Below are positions 1 to 6,027 of a stretch of 9,161 nucleotides of DNA, one piece after another (the stretch's first letter is position 1; each line of letters opens with the position of its first letter). Below the pieces are notes generated by a model. That model did not search any database. It saw nothing but the letters and a program-made list of their open reading frames with translations, and was not told where the DNA came from. The position numbers and the translations under genes are program-made. Source of the stretch: Leptospiraceae bacterium (GTDB lineage Bacteria > Spirochaetota > Leptospiria > Leptospirales > Leptospiraceae); assembly GCA_027485405.1 (NCBI GenBank), contig JAIXRB010000030.1, forward strand, positions 1 through 9,161. Direction: 5' to 3'.

Positions 1-102
1 GCATTCCACCTGAGCTTGGCATTCCACCTGAGCTTGGCATTCCACCTGAGCTTGGCATTCCACCTGAGCTTGGCATCCCACCTGAGCTTGGCATTCCACC
101 TG
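1..102 (-). repeat. 18-bp in-frame tandem repeat encoding GGMPSS
   Basis: Five complete 18-bp copies (plus-strand unit gcattccacctgagcttg) occupy 1-90, and a 12-bp partial copy occupies 91-102. The copies are identical except for one T-to-C change in the fifth (73-90), which is synonymous (GGA to GGG). The unit is a multiple of three, so copy-number change would lengthen or shorten the minus-strand protein by six residues without a frameshift. The array continues beyond the window's left edge, so its true length is unknown. Confidence 0.95.
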
Positions 103-1072
103 GCTGGTTTGCGAACTGAATCGCCTTCGCTATGCTATCTGCAAATAGGGATGAAACTTCTTTTAATGCATCTGCAAGGTCTGGAAATCCTGGCGAAGAT
201 TGAGTTGAGCCTGAGCCGGAGCTTGATCCTGTGCCTGTGCCGGAGCTTGTTCCTGAAACTGATCTTTTTCCTTTTCCTTGGGTACGATTGGATTTGGTTG
301 GAGATTGTTTAGAATCTCCAGATATGGCTCGGTCGCCATCCCCTGGTTCTTCGGGATAGTACGTTCCGTCCTCCGAATCTTCTATATCATCGATGTACTC
401 TGTTAGAGTATCTATATTCTTTTGGATCTTGGATCGAATCTCTTTGTCTTGGATTCGATTCTCTGTGCGTTGAAAAATCTCCCTGGCTTCTTCAAATTTC
501 TCTGACTCAATCAAAGCCTCAGCGTTTAATAAAGGCCTTCGATGAAACGAGTATTTGGAGTTTCTGGATATGATTTCATCCACTCCATAATCCAATTCAG
601 GTTTTTCTGTTTTCTGTTTGAGTTTCTTTTCTTTCGGTGGAGGAGAATACGGTTCGGATTCTTCCTCCTCTTCTTCCAATTCAGGAATGGGGAGTGAGCT
701 AGCACTGGGTGGAGGAGATTTTCGTTTGGGAGTGGGGAGAGGCAAATTCTCATCCGAATCTACTCCCCCCGGAGGAAGGGGTGGTAAGCCCGCAATTTTT
801 TTAGAAGGGTTGGTATTGGAGATCGGAAGCTCTTTGCCCCGTCCTCCCCAAGGAGGAACCACTTCTGGCTTTTCTTTGGGTTCTCGTTTATCGGAGCGTC
901 CAGGCTTTGGTTGGCTAGGCTCCTCTTCTTCCTCTCCACGTCGTTTCCTACGCTTTTGACGAGGGGTCTCTTCTGACGCTTCCTCTTCTCCATCGGAAGG
1001 CTTTTTCATTACATTGTAAATCCCAGCACCGGCTCCAGAAAGCCCAAGGAGCATCATTAGTGTTGTAATCAA
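1..1072 (-). CDS. Membrane-anchored, Pro/charge-rich protein with TPR-like stretch and GGMPSS repeats (C-terminus outside window)
   Basis: I do not recognise the family. The frame is open from a TTG at 1072-1070 to the left edge, giving 357 visible residues and no stop. TTG is chosen because AGGAGG lies 6 nt upstream (1079-1084); ATGs at 1057 and 1054 are too far from it. Residues about 2-22 (TTLMMLLGLSGAGAGIY core) form one membrane segment or uncleaved signal anchor. About 23-155 is a disordered linker rich in K/R, E and P, with acidic runs (EEEEEE-like) and PPP patches. About 160-230 is helical, and the part near 180-200 (LIESEKFEEAREIFQR) resembles half a TPR. A Ser/Gly/Thr tract follows, then a short amphipathic helix (ADALKEVSSLFADSIAKAI), then GGMPSS repeats from residue 325. 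The design suggests a protein anchored in the inner membrane with a long flexible arm. It is divergent from the thioesterase gene. The reading frame is certain; the function is unknown. Confidence 0.85.
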   Translation of the reverse strand, partial: MITTLMMLLGLSGAGAGIYNVMKKPSDGEEEASEETPRQKRRKRRGEEEEEPSQPKPGRSDKREPKEKPEVVPPWGGRGKELPISNTNPSKKIAGLPPLPPGGVDSDENLPLPTPKRKSPPPSASSLPIPELEEEEEESEPYSPPPKEKKLKQKTEKPELDYGVDEIISRNSKYSFHRRPLLNAEALIESEKFEEAREIFQRTENRIQDKEIRSKIQKNIDTLTEYIDDIEDSEDGTYYPEEPGDGDRAISGDSKQSPTKSNRTQGKGKRSVSGTSSGTGTGSSSGSGSTQSSPGFPDLADALKEVSSLFADSIAKAIQFANQPGGMPSSGGMPSSGGMPSSGGMPSSGGMPSSGGM

Positions 1073-1078
1073 ATGTTC

Positions 1079-1084
1079 CCTCCT
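1079..1084 (-). promoter_or_regulatory. Shine-Dalgarno AGGAGG that selects the TTG start at 1072
   Basis: The minus strand reads AGGAGG followed by six bases and then TTG. This is the strongest ribosome-binding site seen in the window. It explains why the gene starts at a non-ATG codon rather than at the ATGs five and six codons further in. Confidence 0.75.
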
Positions 1085-1109
1085 ACCCTTTCCAATGCTG
1101 TTTTTCTAG

Positions 1110-1138
1110 TTGACACCCTGTCTTTCTTTCCTTTTTAT
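1110..1138 (+). promoter_or_regulatory. Candidate sigma-70 promoter for the thioesterase (leaderless)
   Basis: A perfect -35 hexamer TTGACA (1110-1115) is followed by a 17-bp spacer and a weak -10, TTTTAT (1133-1138, 4 of 6 matches). Transcription would begin near 1145, which is the A of the thioesterase ATG, so the mRNA would have no leader. Consistent with this, no usable Shine-Dalgarno precedes that ATG. The -10 lacks the important A at position 2, so the call is moderate. Confidence 0.5.
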
Positions 1139-1161
1139 GGTGGCATGAAATCAGTGGCCAA
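1134..1161 (-). promoter_or_regulatory. Weak candidate promoter for the minus-strand repeat protein
   Basis: The minus strand has TTGGCC (1161-1156, 4 of 6) and CATAAA (1139-1134, 4 of 6) separated by 16 bp. The leader to the TTG start would be about 55 nt. The -10 would overlap the -10 of the opposing thioesterase promoter. The match is weak and could be chance. Confidence 0.22.
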
Positions 1162-1549
1162 AAAAAATTTAAGCTTTGCCTCGAGTCCGGACAATCCGGA
1201 AGGCCTCCAGCTGAAAATCACTTTCGACGAGGACACAAAAACTGCTTTTGGAGACTATACCTGTCCCGAAAAATACCAAGGGCATCCCGACCAAATCCAT
1301 CCAGGTATCATTTCGACCATTTTGGACGAAATCATGATGAAGATAAATGAAGCGATGAATTTTGAAACCAGCACAGGTGAATTGACCATTCGGTTTTTGC
1401 AACCCGCCAAGGTAAACGAACCCCTCCACCTCAGAGGCTGGTTCGTTAAAAAGAACAAAAAAATCATTGAAAACCGTGCTGAGATCGAGAACGAAATTGG
1501 TAAAATCGTAGCTCGGGGCAAAGGCAAATACATAGAGGCAGAAGACTAA
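1145..1549 (+). CDS. PaaI-type hotdog-fold acyl-CoA thioesterase
   Basis: A 134-residue protein, the usual size for a single-hotdog PaaI/YbdB-like thioesterase, a cytoplasmic enzyme that hydrolyses acyl-CoA thioesters. The diagnostic stretch is QIHPGIISTILDEIM (residues 50-64), matching the family pattern HGGxxxxLxDE with Pro in place of the first Gly. H52, D61 and E62 are the likely active-site and dimer-interface residues. The second half (ELTIRFLQPAKVNEPLHLRG, then KKIIENRAEIEN) shows the expected beta-strand alternation. The ATG at 1145 is chosen over an in-frame ATG at 1073 because the 24 extra residues (MFPPTLSNAV...) do not look like this family, and because the best promoter lies between the two. 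The substrate cannot be told from sequence. Its stop lies 10 bp before tRNA-Leu, so the two may share a transcript. It converges on the 278-residue gene, whose stop is 3 bp away. Confidence 0.82.
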   Translation: MKSVAKKNLSFASSPDNPEGLQLKITFDEDTKTAFGDYTCPEKYQGHPDQIHPGIISTILDEIMMKINEAMNFETSTGELTIRFLQPAKVNEPLHLRGWFVKKNKKIIENRAEIENEIGKIVARGKGKYIEAED

Positions 1550-1552
1550 GAA

Positions 1553-2389
1553 CTAATTAGCCGATGTGGTGGAATTGGTAGACGCAGTGGATTCAAAATC
1601 CACCGATGGCAACATCGTGTCGGTTCGACTCCGACCATCGGCATTCACCCCTCTCTCCCAGTAGTCTTTTTCCATAGCTCCTATCGCTTCTACTGTCAGA
1701 AGCATCTCTGCTTCTGAGAAACCAGAAAAAAGTTTTTTCCCTTCCTTCAAAATGGAAATCCCAAGCTCTATTCCTTTTCTATCAATTTCCGAATAAACAT
1801 CTTTCTTGCTTTGCATTTTTGAGAGTACGTCTTCCATAATCAAAATGATTTTATCAACTAACGTCTTATTGGAAAAAATTCTAAAAAGTTTTTGAATGTC
1901 CTCTCTAAATTCTGTAGCCTCTTTTTCTGGAATTTTCCCAATCAGGCTTTGAAACTCAAGCTCTTCCACCTTGCCCCGTTGAATCAAAATTGGACGAGCG
2001 AGCTCGAGCAAATGTCCTTCTAGCCTATGAGCCGAAACATAAGAATGCAAAGCGGCAAGCCCTGCCTTCAAAGCGGAAACAAAATGTCTCCCAAACTGAA
2101 AAATGGAAAGAGCTAAGTTTCCCAAAATTCCCCAAATTTTACTTGGATTGTTTACAAAGGAGGCAAGAGAGTTGAATGCCTCATCTAATGTCCGTCTTTC
2201 GCTAATTGGCGGATAAAGAAAATTTAAAAAGAAAGAGATCAGCGCATCGATCTTATCTTCCGACAAAGAATTGTATTCGGGGAACCGACTTCTGTTTTCC
2301 TTGGAATATCGTATAACTAAAGAATTCCGATAAGCTATCAAAAGCTCAGAAAAATGTGGATCATTGATATAGTTATTGTCTTGCTTCAT
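1553..2389 (-). CDS. Unrecognised cytoplasmic helical protein whose 3' end reads antisense through tRNA-Leu
   Basis: I do not recognise the family. The frame gives 278 residues, predicted largely alpha-helical, with no signal peptide. Residues about 85-120 (IWGILGNLALSIFQFG, then FVSALKAGLAALHSYV) are mildly hydrophobic and could be a buried or membrane-associated hairpin. About 125-245 is amphipathic helix. The ATG at 2389 overlaps the amidase stop by 4 bp (ATGA), which suggests translational coupling and supports this start. It is the last gene of the operon. Residues about 250-277 (GRSRTDTMLPSVDFESTAS region) are simply the reverse complement of tRNA-Leu read in this frame, so they are not evidence of a domain. 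The stop at 1553-1555 lies past the tRNA. The natural C-terminus may be near residue 247 (YWERG), with the original stop lost, or the tail may really be translated. The gene is probable; the C-terminal end is doubtful. Confidence 0.7.
   Translation of the reverse strand: MKQDNNYINDPHFSELLIAYRNSLVIRYSKENRSRFPEYNSLSEDKIDALISFFLNFLYPPISERRTLDEAFNSLASFVNNPSKIWGILGNLALSIFQFGRHFVSALKAGLAALHSYVSAHRLEGHLLELARPILIQRGKVEELEFQSLIGKIPEKEATEFREDIQKLFRIFSNKTLVDKIILIMEDVLSKMQSKKDVYSEIDRKGIELGISILKEGKKLFSGFSEAEMLLTVEAIGAMEKDYWERGVNADGRSRTDTMLPSVDFESTASTNSTTSAN
1560..1643 (+). tRNA. tRNA-Leu (anticodon CAA)
   Basis: Complete class II cloverleaf. The acceptor stem GCCGATG (1560-1566) pairs with CATCGGC (1636-1642), with discriminator A1643. 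The D-stem is GTG/CGC around the typical GAATTGGTAGA loop. The anticodon arm is GTGGA-TTCAAAA-TCCAC (1587-1603) with anticodon CAA at 1594-1596, reading UUG. The long variable arm is CGATG-GCAA-CATCG (1604-1617), and the T-arm is GTCGG-TTCGACT-CCGAC (1619-1635). CCA is not encoded (TTC follows the discriminator), so the 3' end must be trimmed by a tRNase Z-type enzyme and CCA added. No convincing promoter of its own was seen in the 60 bp upstream. It lies entirely antisense within the 3' end of a minus-strand reading frame. Confidence 0.97.
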
Positions 2390-3732
2390 TCGCTCACCAC
2401 TTCATCAAAATAATTTCCATACTTTTCCCATTCTATTTTTTTCCCTTTTGGCAAATAGGGAAGAGCCTTGTCCTTTTTTACTTTAAGCCCCACTGCCAAA
2501 CTATAGATTCCAACTGCTAAGGATTCAGCGACAGTTCTTCTTTTTTGGGTTAGGAGAGCAATGTCTTCTTTCTTGTTTATAAAACCAATTTCGAGGAAGG
2601 CGCAAATGGCATTTGTATAGGTTGGGAGGCTGTACGTGGAAAGAAAGGGTCTATGGATTGGACCAATCTTATGGGAAGCCTTACCTTTTGATCGTTCCCC
2701 AAACTGAACAAATCGTAACAACTCTTGGGAAGCATAGAAGTTATCGCCTCCAAATCCTTCTCTTCCACCTTCTCTACGTTTGAGTTCTCGGGTACTTTTT
2801 TCTCTATCCCAGAATTTGCCTTTTGCTTGGAAATCAGAGTGTTTCTTTGCATAAGGCCCGGGCTGATTTTTCTTGGTATGAGTCTCCCAACCAGGAGAAT
2901 CCCGATATGCCCAAGTCACCATATTGTGCCTATAGCCTTCAAACTTGTCCAATTCTGCTTTCTTACCGGATTTGTCCGACCAGTAACCATGAAAGTATAT
3001 CCAAGCATCCGCAATGGCATTTTCCAATCTAGTCCAACCAGTCACAAACACCATCCAATCCGACCAGGGTGACTTTAAAAAATCGGCAGAATTCTTTTTC
3101 CCTTCCGAGATCTCTTTTAGAAGTTGAAATGTCGTATAGCCAGGTGTTAGAACTGCCGCCATTCCACCAGTATTGCCCTTGGAACTTGGGTTCATATGTA
3201 GAGATACAATCAATTTTGGTTTCAGAGCGTTGATCTTAGAGAGCCTGCCTTTCTGAATTTGACCTGTAGCTTGATTTGGAAAATCATATAACCTATACTT
3301 AGCGTTTGGATCAGACAATTCACCATCGTCGTCGAAATTTGAATCTCTCGTTAGGCTGGCTTTTATGTTAATTCTGGGGAAGTTTTGGTCACTGGAATAG
3401 CGTTTCAGAATCTTTTCAAATTCTTTCCATCCTCCATCCGACTCAGTTAATTGTAAAACTTGCTTTAGTTCTTTTGCCAGGCTTAAGACAATCTTTCTCT
3501 CCGTTTGCCCACCCGATTCGGTGCCTTGCTTATAGGATTCCAAATATTTTTTTGAAATGGAATCGTATTTATCTCCATAGAGATGCACAGGATCCTTGGA
3601 GACGCCTCCATGACCCGGATCTATAACAACAGGAAAAGTTGGATTGGCAAACAAACTCCCTGCTAGGATGAGCAGGGAGAAACAAGGAATTTGTGGATTA
3701 ATTGGCGCTCGGTGTAGCTGAATCCGCCGCAT
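2386..3732 (-). CDS. Exported N-acetylmuramoyl-L-alanine amidase (Amidase_3) with large insertion
   Basis: A zinc enzyme that cleaves the amide bond between MurNAc and the stem peptide of peptidoglycan in the periplasm, usually during septum splitting or wall turnover. The Amidase_3 signature is complete: VVIDPGHGG with zinc ligand H41, TERK with E78, IVSLHMNPS with H179, and catalytic Glu E381 in FLEIGFINKKED. R129 (SLTRD) and the RLSKIN segment also fit. At 448 residues it is far longer than a bare domain (about 180-220). H179 and E381 are 202 residues apart, and residues about 215-310 hold eight tryptophans. The N-terminus has a hydrophobic run (CFSLLILAGSLFA, 17-29), probably a signal peptide cleaved near A29. 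The ATG at 3732 lies 35 bp inside the upstream gene with no clear Shine-Dalgarno, so the start is the weak point. It is followed by the 278-residue gene with an ATGA overlap. Confidence 0.9.
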   Translation of the reverse strand: MRRIQLHRAPINPQIPCFSLLILAGSLFANPTFPVVIDPGHGGVSKDPVHLYGDKYDSISKKYLESYKQGTESGGQTERKIVLSLAKELKQVLQLTESDGGWKEFEKILKRYSSDQNFPRINIKASLTRDSNFDDDGELSDPNAKYRLYDFPNQATGQIQKGRLSKINALKPKLIVSLHMNPSSKGNTGGMAAVLTPGYTTFQLLKEISEGKKNSADFLKSPWSDWMVFVTGWTRLENAIADAWIYFHGYWSDKSGKKAELDKFEGYRHNMVTWAYRDSPGWETHTKKNQPGPYAKKHSDFQAKGKFWDREKSTRELKRREGGREGFGGDNFYASQELLRFVQFGERSKGKASHKIGPIHRPFLSTYSLPTYTNAICAFLEIGFINKKEDIALLTQKRRTVAESLAVGIYSLAVGLKVKKDKALPYLPKGKKIEWEKYGNYFDEVVSE

Positions 3733-4462
3733 GGATTAGGTTTTTGTTATCAGAAATGTCTTTTGCGAACTTGTCCGATATTTGCTTTCTATCAGCATCG
3801 TTTTCTTTCATTTCAGATAGGATCCGAATTCCGTAATCTTTTGCGATACGGAAATGAACCAAAGCTTCAAAGTATCTAGTCTCGTCCTTCATAATCTCTG
3901 CTTGGCCAAGCTGGGCATAACCTAGTTTGAGTCTCTGTTGAAACTCTGTTAGATTTTTGTAATTAGCACCTGGTCTTCCCGTTTCCGAAGTCGAGTCTAA
4001 AAGATTTTTTTGCTCTTGTTCGGTGATAACGTCTGCGCAGTCAGTTAGAATGGACTGAGTTTTAGTGTCGTATACGTTAACAAACTTCAAAAAGAGTTCA
4101 GACATTTCTTTGTCGATTTGGATAAAGGCTCTACCAGAAACGATAAAGGCACGACGGTAGTAGTATCGGAGCGCGATTTGGTAGTCTTTTCGGATTTTTT
4201 CTACAGTTCCTTTGGAGTCTGGAACTTCTTCACCAAAGTTCGCTGTTATGATGGACAGAAGTCGCAGGTTTGTGTAGATTCTGTCTTTGAGCAAATCGGA
4301 AGCTTGCTTCAAAGATTTTCGTTCGAGGTTGGTGCCTTGGTCCATTTTTTCAATTTCTTCCAAGGGTTCTTTGCCTTTTTCGGACTTATCGGACTTAGCG
4401 GTTTCTTGAGAAAACACTGAAGCAGAAAGGAAAAGACAGCTGATGATCAGGGCATAACGCAT
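3698..4462 (-). CDS. Unrecognised exported (periplasmic) helical protein
   Basis: I do not recognise the family. The protein is 254 residues, starting at the ATG at 4462, which has AGGAG 8 nt upstream (4471-4475). The frame is open further upstream to 4600, but that stretch runs into the methyltransferase gene and has no such site. Residues 1-18 (MRYALIISCLFLSASVFS) form a signal peptide. C9 sits too close to the N-terminus to be a convincing lipobox. A charged linker (about 20-40, rich in K, E and S) leads into a mostly helical body with Tyr/Arg-rich segments (YQIALRYYYRRAFIVSGRAF, 94-113) and a late stretch (YFEALVHFRIAKDYGIRIL, 197-215) that looks weakly TPR-like. One Cys pair candidate does not stand out. 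Its 3' end overlaps the amidase gene by 35 bp, suggesting that the two work together in the periplasm; that is inference only. Confidence 0.82.
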   Translation of the reverse strand: MRYALIISCLFLSASVFSQETAKSDKSEKGKEPLEEIEKMDQGTNLERKSLKQASDLLKDRIYTNLRLLSIITANFGEEVPDSKGTVEKIRKDYQIALRYYYRRAFIVSGRAFIQIDKEMSELFLKFVNVYDTKTQSILTDCADVITEQEQKNLLDSTSETGRPGANYKNLTEFQQRLKLGYAQLGQAEIMKDETRYFEALVHFRIAKDYGIRILSEMKENDADRKQISDKFAKDISDNKNLIHAADSATPSAN

Positions 4463-4470
4463 AGACAGTT

Positions 4471-4475
4471 CTCCT
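4471..4475 (-). promoter_or_regulatory. Shine-Dalgarno AGGAG fixing the 4462 start
   Basis: The minus strand reads AGGAG, eight bases, then ATG. It places the start directly before a clean signal peptide and rules out the longer open frame that reaches back to 4600. It sits in the 62-bp gap after the methyltransferase stop, the largest gap in the operon. Confidence 0.7.
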
Positions 4476-4524
4476 ACGGTGACACTAGCATTTTCGCGTT
4501 TAGGAAGTTCGGAAAGCAATTTTT

Positions 4525-5175
4525 TTAGGGCTTTTCTAGGACGAGAAGCCCATCTCCAACGGGCACTAATGTGTAAGAGGCAGAGAGAGACTTTGCCCAT
4601 GCCCAGACTTGATGAATGGCTTGGTCAGAAGGTTTGGGGGCTTCTTCCTGGAAGACTCTGCCATGCCAAAGCATATTGTCAAAAACTAGGGTGGCGCCTG
4701 GCTTGATTTCCTTCCAAAGCAATTCGGCTAGTACGGGATAGTTGATTTTGTCACAGTCCACTAAGATGAGGTCAAATTGACTCAGATCCGATTTTTTTGT
4801 CTGGCACCAATCTACAATATCATGCGAAATTAGGTTCAATGCCGCGTCAGGGATTTGCATTTTCTTAGCAAATTCTAGAAGTTTTTGGGCTTGGGCTTCT
4901 CTTCTATCAATTGTCACAACCCTGGTTTCGGAATGTGCCGAGAGCATCCATAGAGTCGAGTATCCGATACCAGTCCCTAGCTCCAAAATGGACCCGATGT
5001 TTTTCCATCGAACCAAGGACTGCAAGACTTTACCAGTCGCAGGAGAAACACTGGGTACGTTTTGTTCTTTCGAATACTGTTCCATTTCCAAAAACACAGG
5101 ATGAGGTCGCAAAACATAATCAGAATTGATTTTGTCTTCGAAGTCCCCTTGGAAAAGGCTGGTTCGCTGTTTCAA
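4525..5175 (-). CDS. Class I SAM-dependent O-methyltransferase (catechol/caffeoyl-CoA OMT family)
   Basis: A 216-residue protein of normal length for the metal-dependent O-methyltransferase family (Methyltransf_3, COMT/CCoAOMT-like), which methylates hydroxyls on small molecules in the cytoplasm. Visible motifs are: SAM-binding motif I ILELGTGIGYS (63-73); the acidic end of strand 2 at D90 (VVTID); the metal site DCDK (D140, D142, K143; usually DADK); and D166-N167 in VFDNMLWHGRVF. The segment SVSPATGKVLQSLV (42-55) is the typical cap before motif I. The start is a TTG at 5175, six bases after the tRNase Z stop. The Shine-Dalgarno is weak (A-rich AAAAAAGA), but the next ATG is residue 31 and would cut into the family's N-terminal helix. 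The substrate is unknown. The operon position suggests co-expression by read-through or coupling from the gene upstream. Confidence 0.9.
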   Translation of the reverse strand: MKQRTSLFQGDFEDKINSDYVLRPHPVFLEMEQYSKEQNVPSVSPATGKVLQSLVRWKNIGSILELGTGIGYSTLWMLSAHSETRVVTIDRREAQAQKLLEFAKKMQIPDAALNLISHDIVDWCQTKKSDLSQFDLILVDCDKINYPVLAELLWKEIKPGATLVFDNMLWHGRVFQEEAPKPSDQAIHQVWAWAKSLSASYTLVPVGDGLLVLEKP

Positions 5176-5181
5176 TCTTTT

Positions 5182-6027
5182 TTACTTTTTGTTTTGTCCT
5201 AGGTGGAACAAAAACGTTTTTTGCAGTAGGCTCTCTGGAAGTTTCTTTTGCATCCATTCTTTGGCTTCACGATAGGAGTATCTTTTGGAGGCATGGATCA
5301 AAACCAAAGCTTCATTCTGAAAAGCCGAATGGTTTTCTGCTATTTCATTTAAGTGGGTATGTCCCCATTCTCTGGCTCGATTGGTATCTCGTTTATCGCA
5401 GTAGTATGTGCATTCCATAAAGAGAATTTTGCTTTTTTGGACATCAGGATTTTCCAAGACATATTCGATCTTTGTATCTCCTGAAAAACTAACCAATGGC
5501 TCAGCAAATTCGCCATTCGGTTCTACTCCTTCCGATTTTAAATGGATTATCTCTTTCTGAGAGAGGTTTTTATACTCGGCTTTCAGTTTTTTACTGGATT
5601 GATAAATCGTATAACCTTGTGAAGGAACTCTATGAAAAGAAGGAAGTGGTTTAAAATAGAATCCTGGTTTTAGCTCTTGTCGTTCTCCAAACTCCAGCCC
5701 ATGCAATTCGTATTGATAAGAAAATCCTTCTAATTCCGAATACAAATCAATGATCTTTTTCCAAGTCTCTCGGGTACTTGCAGGAACAAAAATTTTAGGC
5801 GGTTTTAGTTTTTGAAGAGAACGTTGTGAAATAAAATAAGGTAAGCCCGCCGAATGATCTAAATGCGCATGTGTTAGCAATAGGTGCATGGTGTTGACTC
5901 GATCTGGATGAACTGCCCCAAAGTCAAACATACAATCTAAGGCAGGACAACTAATGGAAGTACGGATTCCTCCTTCGGAGATTCCCTCAAACTTCCACTG
6001 TTTCCATTCAAATACCGAAACACTCAT
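5182..6027 (-). CDS. rnz: Ribonuclease Z (tRNase Z), short plant-like type, metallo-beta-lactamase fold
   Basis: An endonuclease that cuts tRNA precursors after the discriminator base so that CCA can be added; it acts in the cytoplasm. The metal-binding set is complete: THAHLDH (H53, H55, D57, H58), H132 in PSFHRVPSQGY, D184 in VSFSGDT, H223 and H225 in WGHTHLNEIA, and H245 in LIHASKRYS. The blocks FHRVPSQGYTIY, KKLKAEYKNLSQKEIIHLKSEG (read as two adjoining motifs) and ECTYY closely follow the short plant tRNase Z enzymes as I remember them, more than the common bacterial form. Length is 281 residues. The ATG at 6027 overlaps the upstream M16 stop by 4 bp (ATGA). A role as a general metallo-hydrolase of small esters is possible, but the GHTH and HxxSRY-type motifs favour tRNase Z. 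The tRNA-Leu in this window lacks CCA and would be one of its substrates. Confidence 0.85.
   Translation of the reverse strand: MSVSVFEWKQWKFEGISEGGIRTSISCPALDCMFDFGAVHPDRVNTMHLLLTHAHLDHSAGLPYFISQRSLQKLKPPKIFVPASTRETWKKIIDLYSELEGFSYQYELHGLEFGERQELKPGFYFKPLPSFHRVPSQGYTIYQSSKKLKAEYKNLSQKEIIHLKSEGVEPNGEFAEPLVSFSGDTKIEYVLENPDVQKSKILFMECTYYCDKRDTNRAREWGHTHLNEIAENHSAFQNEALVLIHASKRYSYREAKEWMQKKLPESLLQKTFLFHLGQNKK

Noticed and set aside
1..102. CRISPR-like array
   Set aside because: The 18-bp units are directly adjacent without spacers and code in frame for GGMPSS.
16..312. Plus-strand gene encoding repeated FHLSLA hexapeptides
   Set aside because: It is the antisense shadow of the repeat in the minus-strand gene, with no Shine-Dalgarno and biased leucine-rich composition.
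526..993. Short minus-strand and plus-strand frames in the charged region
   Set aside because: They are other frames of the TTG-started gene, whose frame alone continues through the whole kilobase behind a strong ribosome-binding site.
1560..1643. Conserved C-terminal domain in the 278-residue protein
   Set aside because: The GRSRTDTMLPSVDFESTAS-type tail is the reverse complement of tRNA-Leu; similar tails in databases reflect tRNA conservation.
1560..1660. Integration site of a mobile element at the tRNA 3' end
   Set aside because: No second copy of the tRNA 3' end and no integrase or transposase gene are seen in the window.
1644..1675. Rho-independent terminator after tRNA-Leu
   Set aside because: There is a short T run but no stem-loop before it.
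4463..4524. Internal promoter or terminator in the 62-bp gap
   Set aside because: TTGCTT and GAAAAT at 18-bp spacing match poorly, and no stable hairpin is visible.
4463..4600. 46-residue N-terminal extension of the exported helical protein
   Set aside because: It overlaps the methyltransferase gene, hides the signal peptide, and lacks a ribosome-binding site, while AGGAG precedes the ATG at 4462.
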